Shown here piece by piece: positions 1 to 5,116 of a stretch of 5,116 nucleotides of DNA. A program made the position numbers and the translations under genes. Position 1 is the first letter of the stretch, and each line of letters starts with the position of its first letter. Under the pieces are notes generated by a model that was not told the origin of the DNA, did no database searches, and saw nothing but the letters and a program-made list of their open reading frames with translations. Origin of the DNA: Betaproteobacteria bacterium (GTDB lineage Bacteria > Pseudomonadota > Gammaproteobacteria > Burkholderiales > Burkholderiaceae); contig JAGWXN010000241.1 of the NCBI GenBank assembly GCA_018969885.1, positions 1 to 5,116 of the forward strand, given 5' to 3'.

Positions 1-804
1 CCCTGCTCCGAGGCCTCGGTTAAGCGAATGTTCGCAGGGCGAAACTTTGACCTTCGCCGCCTCGATCGACTTTTGGAGCTGCTCGACGATGACCTGTCAG
101 ACCTGGTCCGGGACGCTGGCATGTCACGCGCCGAACTGCAGTCGCTCACCCATGAACAAGAGGCCGCGATCGTGGCTGATCCGGTACTGTTTACGGTCGC
201 GGTTTGCGCGCTCCACCAGCTCGAACTGGAACAAATCACCAGCATTTACCGCATCGGTCCGCCAGCGGCGGTTCGCGCATTGCTGCAACTTGACCGGATG
301 GGCTTTCTTACCCTCCACCCGAACAATCACTACCGGCTACGCCTCTGCAGAACCTTCCGGTGGCTGAGAGACGGCCCGATCGTCCGACATTTCCGAGCCC
401 ACGCCGACGACTTTCTCGACCACCGGTTCGACGGCCCGGGCGAATGCATTGGCGTGATCAATGTTCGGCTGAGTAACGAGCGCAGGCTTGCGCTCATGCG
501 GCGGGTGGAAGAACTCGCGCGCGAGTATTCGGAGTCGCACGAGGTCGACTCAGCGCTACCGTTGGTAAGAAGGCACCCCATGAGTCTTCTCGTGGCGGTG
601 CGCACCTGGGAACCTGGATTCATGCGCAGTTTGCGTCGGCTGGACAACCAGGCGCTTGCCGCCTGGCTTCGCAGAGACGAACTCAAGCCCAGCGCGCAGG
701 CAGGCCGCCCTCGCGGAACGTCGCCCCAACGCTCGGGGCGACCCACCCGCGAAAACTCAGCGCTTGTGAGAGAGCTTGCCGGGGAGGCTCGCGTAGAACG
801 CTGA
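1..804 (+). CDS. XRE-type helix-turn-helix transcriptional regulator, 5'-truncated by the window
   Basis: Probable DNA-binding cytoplasmic regulator. The frame is open from base 1, so the gene begins upstream. The first visible residues, S-E-A-S-V-K-R-M-F, look like the recognition helix of a lambda-repressor/XRE fold. They are followed by the typical 'F.L.RLD.LLELL..DLSDL' helices and a '[13 protein letters not shown]' segment that I associate with a proteobacterial family of HTH regulators. The middle part (window codons about 60-125) reads like a second winged-helix-like module: '[25 protein letters not shown]'. An ATG at 28 exists, but it has no Shine-Dalgarno and would discard the HTH, so I reject it as the start. 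The last 30 or so residues are Arg/Pro/Ser-rich, unlike the rest, and overlap the convergent cytochrome gene by 48 nt, so the C-terminus may be a non-conserved extension. Target genes are unknown. The family call is from memory of similar proteins, with no search run. Confidence 0.75.
   Translation, partial: PCSEASVKRMFAGRNFDLRRLDRLLELLDDDLSDLVRDAGMSRAELQSLTHEQEAAIVADPVLFTVAVCALHQLELEQITSIYRIGPPAAVRALLQLDRMGFLTLHPNNHYRLRLCRTFRWLRDGPIVRHFRAHADDFLDHRFDGPGECIGVINVRLSNERRLALMRRVEELAREYSESHEVDSALPLVRRHPMSLLVAVRTWEPGFMRSLRRLDNQALAAWLRRDELKPSAQAGRPRGTSPQRSGRPTRENSALVRELAGEARVER
720..742 (-). terminator. Hairpin just past the cytochrome gene pair, probable transcription terminator
   Basis: GTCGCCCC (720-727) is perfectly complementary to GGGGCGAC (735-742), giving an 8-bp, mostly G-C stem with a 7-nt loop. 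On the minus strand it begins 14 nt after the stop codon of the downstream cytochrome gene, where a terminator would be expected. No proper T-run follows (only GTT), so it is not a textbook intrinsic terminator and may instead be a 3'-end stabilising structure or a Rho-assisted site. It lies inside the 3' end of the regulator reading frame on the plus strand. Confidence 0.5.
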
Positions 805-1095
805 CAGGTTGTCGATGTCGGCCCGCGACAGTGCCTTGGCCTGCGCCGACATGATCGCGTTCTTGCGCTGATCGCTCTTGTAGTCCAGCAGTGCGCGCAC
901 CAGATAATCGGCGTGCTGCCCGGCCAGCTTGGGATACGCGGGATCAATCGGCGTATTGCCGTCTTTACCGTGGCAGGCGGCGCAGACCTGATCGGCCTTT
1001 TCACGCCCCTTTGCAATATCACCGGCCGCTGCCGAACCCACTCCAATGACAGCCAGCGAGGCGGCGACCAGCCATTTACCTGGCATCAATCGCAT
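757..1095 (-). CDS. Secreted monoheme cytochrome c, class I (c4/c553-like)
   Basis: Small periplasmic electron carrier of 112 residues. Residues 1-24 form a Sec signal peptide (K7, a hydrophobic run at 8-20, A-A-A before G25 as the likely cleavage site). The heme attachment motif C-A-A-C-H is at 38-42 and M82, in '[12 protein letters not shown]', is the probable distal iron ligand. '[12 protein letters not shown]' (54-65) and '[12 protein letters not shown]' (93-104) are the standard class I elements of c553 and of the domains of cytochrome c4. The start at 1095 is supported by an AGGAGA Shine-Dalgarno (1102-1107) 6 nt upstream; the ATG three codons later is less well spaced. It follows the other cytochrome gene after 57 nt and is probably cotranscribed with it. 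Redox partner unknown. Confidence 0.93.
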   Translation of the reverse strand: MRLMPGKWLVAASLAVIGVGSAAAGDIAKGREKADQVCAACHGKDGNTPIDPAYPKLAGQHADYLVRALLDYKSDQRKNAIMSAQAKALSRADIDNLSAFYASLPGKLSHKR

Positions 1096-1101
1096 GATGT
1101 T

Positions 1102-1107
1102 TCTCCT
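1102..1107 (-). promoter_or_regulatory. Shine-Dalgarno of the downstream cytochrome gene
   Basis: AGGAGA on the minus strand, 6 nt before the ATG at 1095. It decides between the two in-frame ATGs (1095 and 1086) in favour of the first. Confidence 0.8.
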
Positions 1108-1152
1108 GATTCGAGGGCGAAAAGCACGGGCAGCAGGGCGCGCCCGCGACCT

Positions 1153-1479
1153 TCACCGGGAAGCGTAGTAAGCGGCCAGATCGGCGATGTCCTGATCGGA
1201 GAGGCTTCCGGCGATCCCTCGCATGGTGGGATGGCTACGATCGCCCTTCCGATACTGCTCCAGCGCCGCAGCCAGATAGGCCGCAGACTGACCCGAGATC
1301 ATCGGGACGCTGTAAACAATGGGAAACGAGGCCTTGTAGCCTGGTATCGCGTGGCAACCGATGCACATTGAGACCTTGGTGGCCCCCGCGGCGGCATCAC
1401 CTTTCGGCGCCGAGCCTTGCGCGTAGCCCGCTAGTGGCAGCGCCAGCAGCGCAGCCGAAATCAGTGCGTGTTTGATCAT
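1153..1479 (-). CDS. Secreted monoheme cytochrome c, class I
   Basis: Periplasmic cytochrome c of 108 residues. The reading frame is open farther upstream (to 1596), but the residues there are not protein-like. Starting at 1479 gives a clean signal peptide (K3-H4, hydrophobic 5-18, cleavage after A20 in G-Y-A-Q). An AGGGA at 1482-1486 lies close, with short spacing, to this ATG. The heme motif C-I-G-C-H is at 39-43; M86 in 'HPTMRGIAGSLSD' is the likely axial ligand, and 'DIADLAAYYAS' (97-107) is the conserved C-terminal helix. M60 ('VPMISGQ') is a second methionine, but it sits where the family usually has 'P.L.GQ'. It is the first gene of the leftward pair and lies divergently from the MoxR ATPase gene. 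Its sequence clearly differs from that of the neighbouring cytochrome, so this is not a recent duplicate. Confidence 0.92.
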   Translation of the reverse strand: MIKHALISAALLALPLAGYAQGSAPKGDAAAGATKVSMCIGCHAIPGYKASFPIVYSVPMISGQSAAYLAAALEQYRKGDRSHPTMRGIAGSLSDQDIADLAAYYASR

Positions 1480-1555
1480 GATCCCTGACGGTATTTTAAG
1501 TTCGTCCGGCCCGCCCTGACAGGCTGCCGGCGCCTCCGGTTTCTGCGGCCCGCGC

Positions 1556-1584
1556 ATTCTAGCCGAGCGCTGTGGCCGAGCCAA
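1556..1584 (-). promoter_or_regulatory. Candidate sigma-70-type promoter of the cytochrome pair
   Basis: On the minus strand, TTGGCT (1579-1584; 4 of 6 consensus) and TAGAAT (1556-1561; 5 of 6) are separated by exactly 17 nt. Transcription would start near 1549, leaving a leader of about 70 nt before the ATG at 1479. Prediction by eye only. Confidence 0.5.
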
Positions 1585-1585
1585 G

Positions 1586-1616
1586 TTCCAACTCACGCCG
1601 GGCGGGCGCTTATACT
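1586..1616 (+). promoter_or_regulatory. Candidate promoter of the MoxR/VWA operon
   Basis: TATACT at 1611-1616 is a good -10 element (5 of 6 consensus). The -35 is weak: TTCCAA at 1586-1591 matches 3 of 6, with a long 19-nt spacer, so an activator may be involved. Transcription would start near 1623, giving a leader of about 24 nt before the ATG at 1647. The position also argues against the in-frame GTG at 1572, which would lie upstream of the promoter. Confidence 0.45.
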
Positions 1617-1646
1617 GCCACTTTTGATCCTTTACGGACTGCCCCC

Positions 1647-2489
1647 ATGCGCTTTCAAGGCACCGATAGCTACGTCGCCACCGAGGACCTGAAACTCGCG
1701 GTCAACGCCGCCATCACGCTGCAGCGCCCGCTCCTGATCAAGGGCGAGCCCGGAACCGGTAAGACGATGCTGGCGGAAGAAGTCGCCCGCGGGCTGAACA
1801 TGCCGCTGTTGCAGTGGCATATCAAGTCAACCACCAAAGCACAGCAAGGCCTCTACGAATACGACGCGGTTTCGCGCCTGCGCGACTCGCAGCTGGGCGA
1901 TGAGCGCGTCAAGGACATTCACAACTACATTGTGCGTGGCGTGCTCTGGCAGGCGTTTGAATACGATCAGCCGGTGGTGCTGCTCATCGACGAGATCGAC
2001 AAAGCCGACATCGAGTTCCCCAACGATCTGCTGCGGGAGATCGACCGGATGGAGTTCTATGTCTATGAAACCCGCCAGCTGATCCGCGCCCGGCACCGCC
2101 CGGTGGTGGTCATTACCTCCAACAACGAGAAGGAGTTGCCCGACGCCTTTCTGCGGCGCTGCTTCTTTCACTACATCAAGTTCCCCGACCGCGACACGAT
2201 GCAACAAATCGTTGACGTACACTATCCCGACATCAAGAAAACGCTGCTGTCACAGGCACTGGAGGCGTTTTTTCAGATCCGCGACCTGCCGGGTCTGAAG
2301 AAGAAGCCCTCCACCTCCGAGCTCCTCGATTGGCTGAAGCTTCTACTCGCCGAAGACATCCCCCCGGAAGCGCTGCGCTCCGCTGACAACAAGGCGATCA
2401 TCCCCCCGCTTCACGGTGCGCTGCTTAAAAACGAGCAGGATGTTCACCTGTTTGAGCGGCTGATTTTCATGGCGCGGCACAACCGCTGA
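1647..2489 (+). CDS. MoxR-family AAA+ ATPase
   Basis: Cytoplasmic AAA+ ATPase of 280 residues, the usual size for the family. MoxR proteins hydrolyse ATP to remodel or mature protein complexes, usually together with a VWA-domain partner encoded next door. Walker A is G-E-P-G-T-G-K-T (33-40); Walker B is 'VVLLIDEIDK' (110-119) with D115-E116; sensor 1 is 'ITSNNEKELP' (156-165) with tandem Asn; the arginine-finger region is 'FLRRCFF' (168-174). The helical lid begins about residue 182 and includes 'STSELLDWLKLLL' (222-234), the sensor-2 region. I chose ATG 1647 because the protein then begins 'MRFQGTDSYVATE', family-like, whereas the upstream frame to GTG 1572 is low-quality sequence and precedes the likely promoter. 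No clear Shine-Dalgarno is visible. It is the first gene of an operon with the VWA gene 34 nt downstream. Substrate complex unknown. Confidence 0.95.
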   Translation: MRFQGTDSYVATEDLKLAVNAAITLQRPLLIKGEPGTGKTMLAEEVARGLNMPLLQWHIKSTTKAQQGLYEYDAVSRLRDSQLGDERVKDIHNYIVRGVLWQAFEYDQPVVLLIDEIDKADIEFPNDLLREIDRMEFYVYETRQLIRARHRPVVVITSNNEKELPDAFLRRCFFHYIKFPDRDTMQQIVDVHYPDIKKTLLSQALEAFFQIRDLPGLKKKPSTSELLDWLKLLLAEDIPPEALRSADNKAIIPPLHGALLKNEQDVHLFERLIFMARHNR

Positions 2490-2510
2490 TGCGCCATCTG
2501 TTTGTCACCC

Positions 2511-2515
2511 GGAGG
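2511..2515 (+). promoter_or_regulatory. Shine-Dalgarno of the VWA gene
   Basis: GGAGG, 8 nt before the ATG at 2524, supports that start. Its last two bases also belong to GGCGC (2514-2518), which can pair with GCGCC (2491-2495) just after the MoxR stop codon. Confidence 0.8.
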
Positions 2516-2523
2516 CGCGCATC

Positions 2524-3699
2524 ATGCTGATCGACTTCTTCCTGCACCTGAAGAACTCGAAGCTGCCGGTCTCGATCAAGGAATATCTGATGCTGATCGA
2601 AGCCTTGTCAAAAGGCGTGATCGGTCAGTCGATCGACGATTTCTATGTTCTGTCGCGCGCCACGCTGGTGAAGGACGAGCGCAATTTCGACAAGTTCGAC
2701 AAGGCATTCGGCGCTTACTTCAAGGGTGTCCAGGCCATTCCGGGGATCGATCTCGACCTGCCGCTCGACTGGCTCAAGCGCCAACTGCAGCGCGAATTCA
2801 CACCGGAAGAGAAGGCCGCGATCGAAGCACTGGGCGGCCTGGACAAGCTACTCGAACGGCTGCGCGAGCTGCTCGAAGAGCAAAAGAAGCGCCACGAGGG
2901 CGGTAACAAGTGGATCGGCACCAACGGCACCTCCCCCTTTGGTAACGGCGGCTTCAACCCCGAAGGCATCCGCATTGGTGGGCCGTCGGCGGGTAATCGC
3001 ACCGCAGTCAAGGTATGGGAGCAGCGCGCCTACCGAGATTACGATGACGAGGTTGAGCTTGGCACCCGCAACATCAAGATCGCGCTCAGGCGCCTTCGCA
3101 AGTTTGCCCGCGAAGGGGCTGAAGAGGAACTCGATCTAGACGACACCATTGCGTCCACGGCGCGAAACGCTGGCTACCTCGATATCAAGATGGTCCCGGA
3201 GCGACATAACACCATCAAGGTGCTGATGCTGCTCGATGTGGGCGGCACCATGGATGATCATATCCGCCAGACCGAGGAGCTTTTTTCTGCGGCACGCACC
3301 GAGTTCAAACACCTCGAGTTCTATTACTTCCACAACTGTGTCTACGACTATGTGTGGAAGAACAATCGTCGCAGACATGCAGAGCGTTTCCCTACCTGGG
3401 ACATTCTGCGCAAATTCAACGCCGATTATCGGTTGATCATCGTGGGCGATGCCACGATGAGCCCCTATGAAATTCTGCAGCCCGGCGGATCGGTGGAGTA
3501 CAACAACGAGGAGCCCGGCGCCGTGTGGCTGCGGCGACTGGTTGACCGCTTCCCGAAATTCGCCTGGCTCAATCCGGAGCCCGAGGGCGTTTGGGAATAC
3601 CGGCAGTCCATCGGCGTGATCCGGCAGATCATGCAGAACCGCATGTATTCGGTCACTTTGCAGGGACTTGAGCGCGCGATGCGCGAACTCTCGAAGTAG
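2524..3699 (+). CDS. CoxE-like protein with von Willebrand factor A domain, partner of the MoxR ATPase
   Basis: Protein of 391 residues without signal peptide or membrane segment, so cytoplasmic. The helical N-terminal part (1-125) ends in a charged, probably coiled stretch around 106-124. A Gly/Asn/Pro-rich linker follows (about 127-160), then a conserved basic/acidic segment (163-225) and the VWA domain (about 230-390). The MIDAS-like motif is D238-V-G-G-T242-M, followed by 'DDHIRQTEELFSAA'; the later 'IIVGDATMSPYE' (305-316) with D309 is the usual acidic position. It resembles the conserved 'VWA domain containing CoxE-like' family as I recall it; CoxE proteins work with MoxR-type ATPases, for example in maturing the Mo/Cu carbon monoxide dehydrogenase site. 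No CO dehydrogenase gene is visible here, so the client is unknown. The start is fixed by a good GGAGG. It is probably cotranscribed with the ATPase gene and convergent with the SpeE-like gene. Confidence 0.93.
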   Translation: MLIDFFLHLKNSKLPVSIKEYLMLIEALSKGVIGQSIDDFYVLSRATLVKDERNFDKFDKAFGAYFKGVQAIPGIDLDLPLDWLKRQLQREFTPEEKAAIEALGGLDKLLERLRELLEEQKKRHEGGNKWIGTNGTSPFGNGGFNPEGIRIGGPSAGNRTAVKVWEQRAYRDYDDEVELGTRNIKIALRRLRKFAREGAEEELDLDDTIASTARNAGYLDIKMVPERHNTIKVLMLLDVGGTMDDHIRQTEELFSAARTEFKHLEFYYFHNCVYDYVWKNNRRRHAERFPTWDILRKFNADYRLIIVGDATMSPYEILQPGGSVEYNNEEPGAVWLRRLVDRFPKFAWLNPEPEGVWEYRQSIGVIRQIMQNRMYSVTLQGLERAMRELSK

Positions 3700-3701
3700 A
3701 A

Positions 3702-3726
3702 CGCGCTCTGCCCTAGCGGGTGCGCG
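3702..3726. terminator. Weak hairpin between convergent genes, possible bidirectional terminator
   Basis: The 46-nt gap between the two stop codons holds CGCGC (3702-3706) pairing with GCGCG (3722-3726), and inside it CCC (3711-3713) pairing with GGG (3718-3720) around a TAGC loop. The stem is interrupted by an asymmetric internal loop and has no T-run on either side, so the call is weak. Confidence 0.25.
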
Positions 3727-3745
3727 CCACGCATATACCGTGTAC

Positions 3746-4522
3746 TCAGCGGGCGCCGATGCCCACCCTCAACATCGTTGACCCAGTTGCCGCGCGCCTG
3801 CGCAGGCCGCGAATCCACTGAGGCGCGTCGAGTCCGGTTTGTCGCTCAAGAAGCCGCGCCCGCTCATCGAGCACGGGCCAACGCACTGCGAACGACGGGC
3901 CTTTGAAGGCCAGCAGCACGATGTTGCCCGCCAGCGTCTGTGGCATTTCGAGAACTCGGCCCTCAAACACCTCGTCCAGCCTGGCTGCGCTGCGCTCAAA
4001 CGCGGGCCGTGATGAACCAAACAGGTTCACCGCCAGCACACCAGGCTCACTCAGCGCGCGTCGACACGACCGATAAAACGCGACCGAGTCGAGCACCGGG
4101 CCGCGAGCCTGCGCATCGTACAGATCGCACTGAATCACCCCATAGCGCCCCTCATCGGCAGACGCGACGAACCGGGCGGCGTCATCGAGGACCACCATCA
4201 GGCGAGCATCGTCAGGCGGCAGATGGAACCACTGCCGACACGCCTGGATGACGCGCGCGCTGGCATCGACCACGGTTGTGATCGCGTCGGGCAAGCGGTG
4301 ATGGCAGAAGCGCGTAAGCGCCCCTGCACCGAGACCTAGCTGCAGCACCCGCTGTTCGCTTCGCAGAAACAGTAACCACGCCATCATCTGCCGGACATAC
4401 TCAATCTCGAGTGCCGTCGGATCATCGAGGCGCATCGCGCCCTGTACCCACTCTGTGCCGAAGTGCAGATAGCGAACGCCGTCCGATTCTGACAGCGTGA
4501 TCTCGGGCTCGTTCGAGGCCAT
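3746..4522 (-). CDS. Spermidine-synthase-like SAM-binding protein (SpeE-fold, function uncertain)
   Basis: Protein of 258 residues with a Rossmann methyltransferase/spermidine-synthase fold. Glycine-rich motif I is 'VLQLGLGAGALTRF' (59-72), the acidic ribose-binding motif 'TTVVDAS' (82-88, D86), the adenine-side motif 'VVLDDAARF' (110-118), and the motif after strand 4 'YGVIQCDLYDAQ' (127-138) with D133 and D136. The N-terminal beta module ('GVRYLHFGTEWVQGAMRL', 15-32) matches the SpeE layout. The usual 'YHEM' of true spermidine synthases reads E-Y-V-R-Q-M here, and 'DSSDPxGP' reads 'DLYDAQARGP', so aminopropyl transfer is doubtful. Start: ATG 4522 gives a family-like N-terminus but lacks a close Shine-Dalgarno. 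GTG 4546 has GGAGGG 12 nt upstream and would add 8 residues. It lies 46 nt downstream of htpG on the same strand. No signal peptide or membrane helix is seen. Confidence 0.85.
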   Translation of the reverse strand: MASNEPEITLSESDGVRYLHFGTEWVQGAMRLDDPTALEIEYVRQMMAWLLFLRSEQRVLQLGLGAGALTRFCHHRLPDAITTVVDASARVIQACRQWFHLPPDDARLMVVLDDAARFVASADEGRYGVIQCDLYDAQARGPVLDSVAFYRSCRRALSEPGVLAVNLFGSSRPAFERSAARLDEVFEGRVLEMPQTLAGNIVLLAFKGPSFAVRWPVLDERARLLERQTGLDAPQWIRGLRRRAATGSTMLRVGIGAR

Positions 4523-4565
4523 GGAAGCGGGCGCCGGCGCAATCACCTTGCAGCGGCGCCCTCCA
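4522..4565 (-). promoter_or_regulatory. GC-rich inverted repeat between htpG and the SpeE-like gene
   Basis: On the minus strand GGGCGCCG (4561-4554) is perfectly complementary to CGGCGCCC (4536-4529), with a 17-nt loop. A 3-nt bulge then allows four more pairs (TGGA at 4565-4562 with TCCA at 4525-4522). The structure would cover the only Shine-Dalgarno-like GGAGGG (4559-4564), place the alternative GTG start (4546) in the loop, and take the first base of the ATG at 4522. It begins 3 nt after the htpG stop codon and has no T-run, so it may be a 3'-end structure for htpG, a translational control element, or both. Confidence 0.45.
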
Positions 4566-4568
4566 GGT

Positions 4569-5116
4569 TCAGCGAAGCGAAAGACCGACCAGCAGGTCGT
4601 TGAGCCGGCGCACGAACCCAGCCGGATCCTCCAACTGCCCTCCTTCAGCGAGCACGGCCTGGTCGAACAGCAGCGTCGCCCACTGTGCGGAGCGCGAGGC
4701 GTCGACCTTGAGCGGCGCGACGAGCGGATGGCCGGTATTGATTTCAAGGATGGGCTTACGAGCGGGCGCGGTCTGGCCTGCCTGCTTGAGCAGGCGCTCG
4801 AGGTGACCACTGATCTCACCTTCATCAGACACCAGGCAGCTGGCGGAGTCCGTCAGGCGCGAGGACACACGCACCTCTTTCACCCGATCGCCAAGCGCCT
4901 CGCGAAGCTTCTCCAATACATCTTTCCACTCGCCGGCACTTGCCTCGGCTGCCTGCTTCTCGGCCTCGTCGCCGAGTTCGCCAAGATCAAGCCCGCCACG
5001 GGCGATGGACACCAGCTCTTTACCCTCATGCTCAGTAAGAAACGAGAGCATCCACTCATCGACACGGTCGGCGAGCAGCAGCACCTCAACGCCTTTTTTA
5101 CGGAACACCTCAAGGT
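4569..5116 (-). CDS. htpG: Molecular chaperone HtpG (bacterial Hsp90), C-terminal part
   Basis: ATP-dependent cytosolic chaperone, active as a dimer. The window holds the last 182 or so residues; the frame is still open at base 5116, so the ATPase domain and most of the middle domain lie outside. The visible part starts in the middle domain with the Hsp90 signature '[22 protein letters not shown]'-type stretch, continues through '[16 protein letters not shown]', and enters the C-terminal dimerisation domain. That domain contains '[24 protein letters not shown]', '[13 protein letters not shown]' and the terminal '[11 protein letters not shown]'. These match the bacterial HtpG pattern closely and it ends where HtpG proteins normally end. 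The GTG at 5108 is an internal valine codon, not a start. Heat-shock regulation is usual for htpG, but its promoter is not in the window. Confidence 0.97.
   Translation of the reverse strand, partial: LEVFRKKGVEVLLLADRVDEWMLSFLTEHEGKELVSIARGGLDLGELGDEAEKQAAEASAGEWKDVLEKLREALGDRVKEVRVSSRLTDSASCLVSDEGEISGHLERLLKQAGQTAPARKPILEINTGHPLVAPLKVDASRSAQWATLLFDQAVLAEGGQLEDPAGFVRRLNDLLVGLSLR

Noticed and set aside
330..1046. Long minus-strand open frame across the regulator and cytochrome genes
   Set aside because: Its translation is Ser/Arg/Pro-rich with no family features and lies in the shadow of the regulator and cytochrome genes, both well supported.
1127..1146. CGGGC/GCCCG hairpin between the two cytochrome genes, followed on the minus strand by TGCTTTT
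   Set aside because: Only 5 bp of stem with a 10-nt loop; too weak to call a terminator or attenuator, and the AGGAGA and short gap argue for cotranscription.
1480..1596. Upstream start at 1596 for the first cytochrome
   Set aside because: It would put 39 polar residues before the signal peptide, which clearly starts at 1479; the added stretch also contains the candidate promoter.
1572..1646. GTG start at 1572 for the MoxR ATPase
   Set aside because: It would add 25 non-family residues and lies upstream of the likely -10 element at 1611-1616.
2502..2906. Plus-strand open frame of 134 codons overlapping the VWA gene start
   Set aside because: It is a frame shadow of the VWA gene, Arg/Ala-rich with no recognisable features.
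3465..3818. Minus-strand frame overlapping the VWA gene 3' end and the SpeE-like gene 3' end
   Set aside because: It overlaps two supported genes and shows no family features.
4523..4825. Upstream extension of the SpeE-like frame by about 100 residues to 4825
   Set aside because: That stretch is antisense-free but overlaps htpG codons in another frame, is Arg/Ser-rich and unlike any SpeE N-terminus; the true start is at 4522 or 4546.

Overview
The window is a GC-rich, tightly packed chromosomal stretch. It looks betaproteobacterial (Rhodocyclales/Burkholderiales type), judging from the overall style of the proteins: small periplasmic monoheme cytochromes, a MoxR ATPase paired with a CoxE-like VWA protein, and HtpG beside a spermidine-synthase-like protein. 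That placement is an inference from protein resemblance, not from a marker gene. I see no mobile element, CRISPR array, tRNA, rRNA or long gene-free stretch.

Layout from left to right. (1) 1-804 (+): the 3' part of an XRE-type helix-turn-helix regulator whose start lies upstream of the window. Its last codons run antisense into the next gene. (2) 757-1095 and 1153-1479 (-): two tandem genes for secreted monoheme class I cytochromes c, probably one transcript read leftward. A perfect 8-bp hairpin just past the last stop (720-742) probably marks its end. (3) About 1480-1646: a compact divergent regulatory region with a plausible sigma-70-type promoter facing each way. (4) 1647-2489 and 2524-3699 (+): a MoxR-family AAA+ ATPase followed after 34 nt by a CoxE-like protein with a von Willebrand factor A domain, a classic MoxR/VWA pair. 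(5) 3746-4522 (-): a spermidine-synthase-like SAM-binding protein, convergent with the VWA gene. (6) 4569-5116 (-): the C-terminal part of the Hsp90 chaperone HtpG, cut by the window edge.

How the parts may work together. MoxR/VWA pairs generally act as ATP-driven chaperone modules that mature or activate protein complexes, often metal-containing ones. Here the pair shares a divergent promoter region with two small c-type cytochromes, which suggests a link to respiratory or redox-enzyme assembly; this is a context-based guess. The htpG and SpeE-like genes lie head to tail. A GC-rich inverted repeat fills the gap between them and could fold over the SpeE-like ribosome binding site and start codon.

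The least ordinary observations are the altered MIDAS motif of the VWA protein (D-V-G-G-T instead of DxSxS), the apparent loss of aminopropyltransferase residues in the SpeE-like protein, the hairpin over its start, and the regulator reading frame that passes through the cytochrome terminator. I see no clearly new biological system; the MoxR/VWA/cytochrome cluster is the best candidate for unexplored biology.
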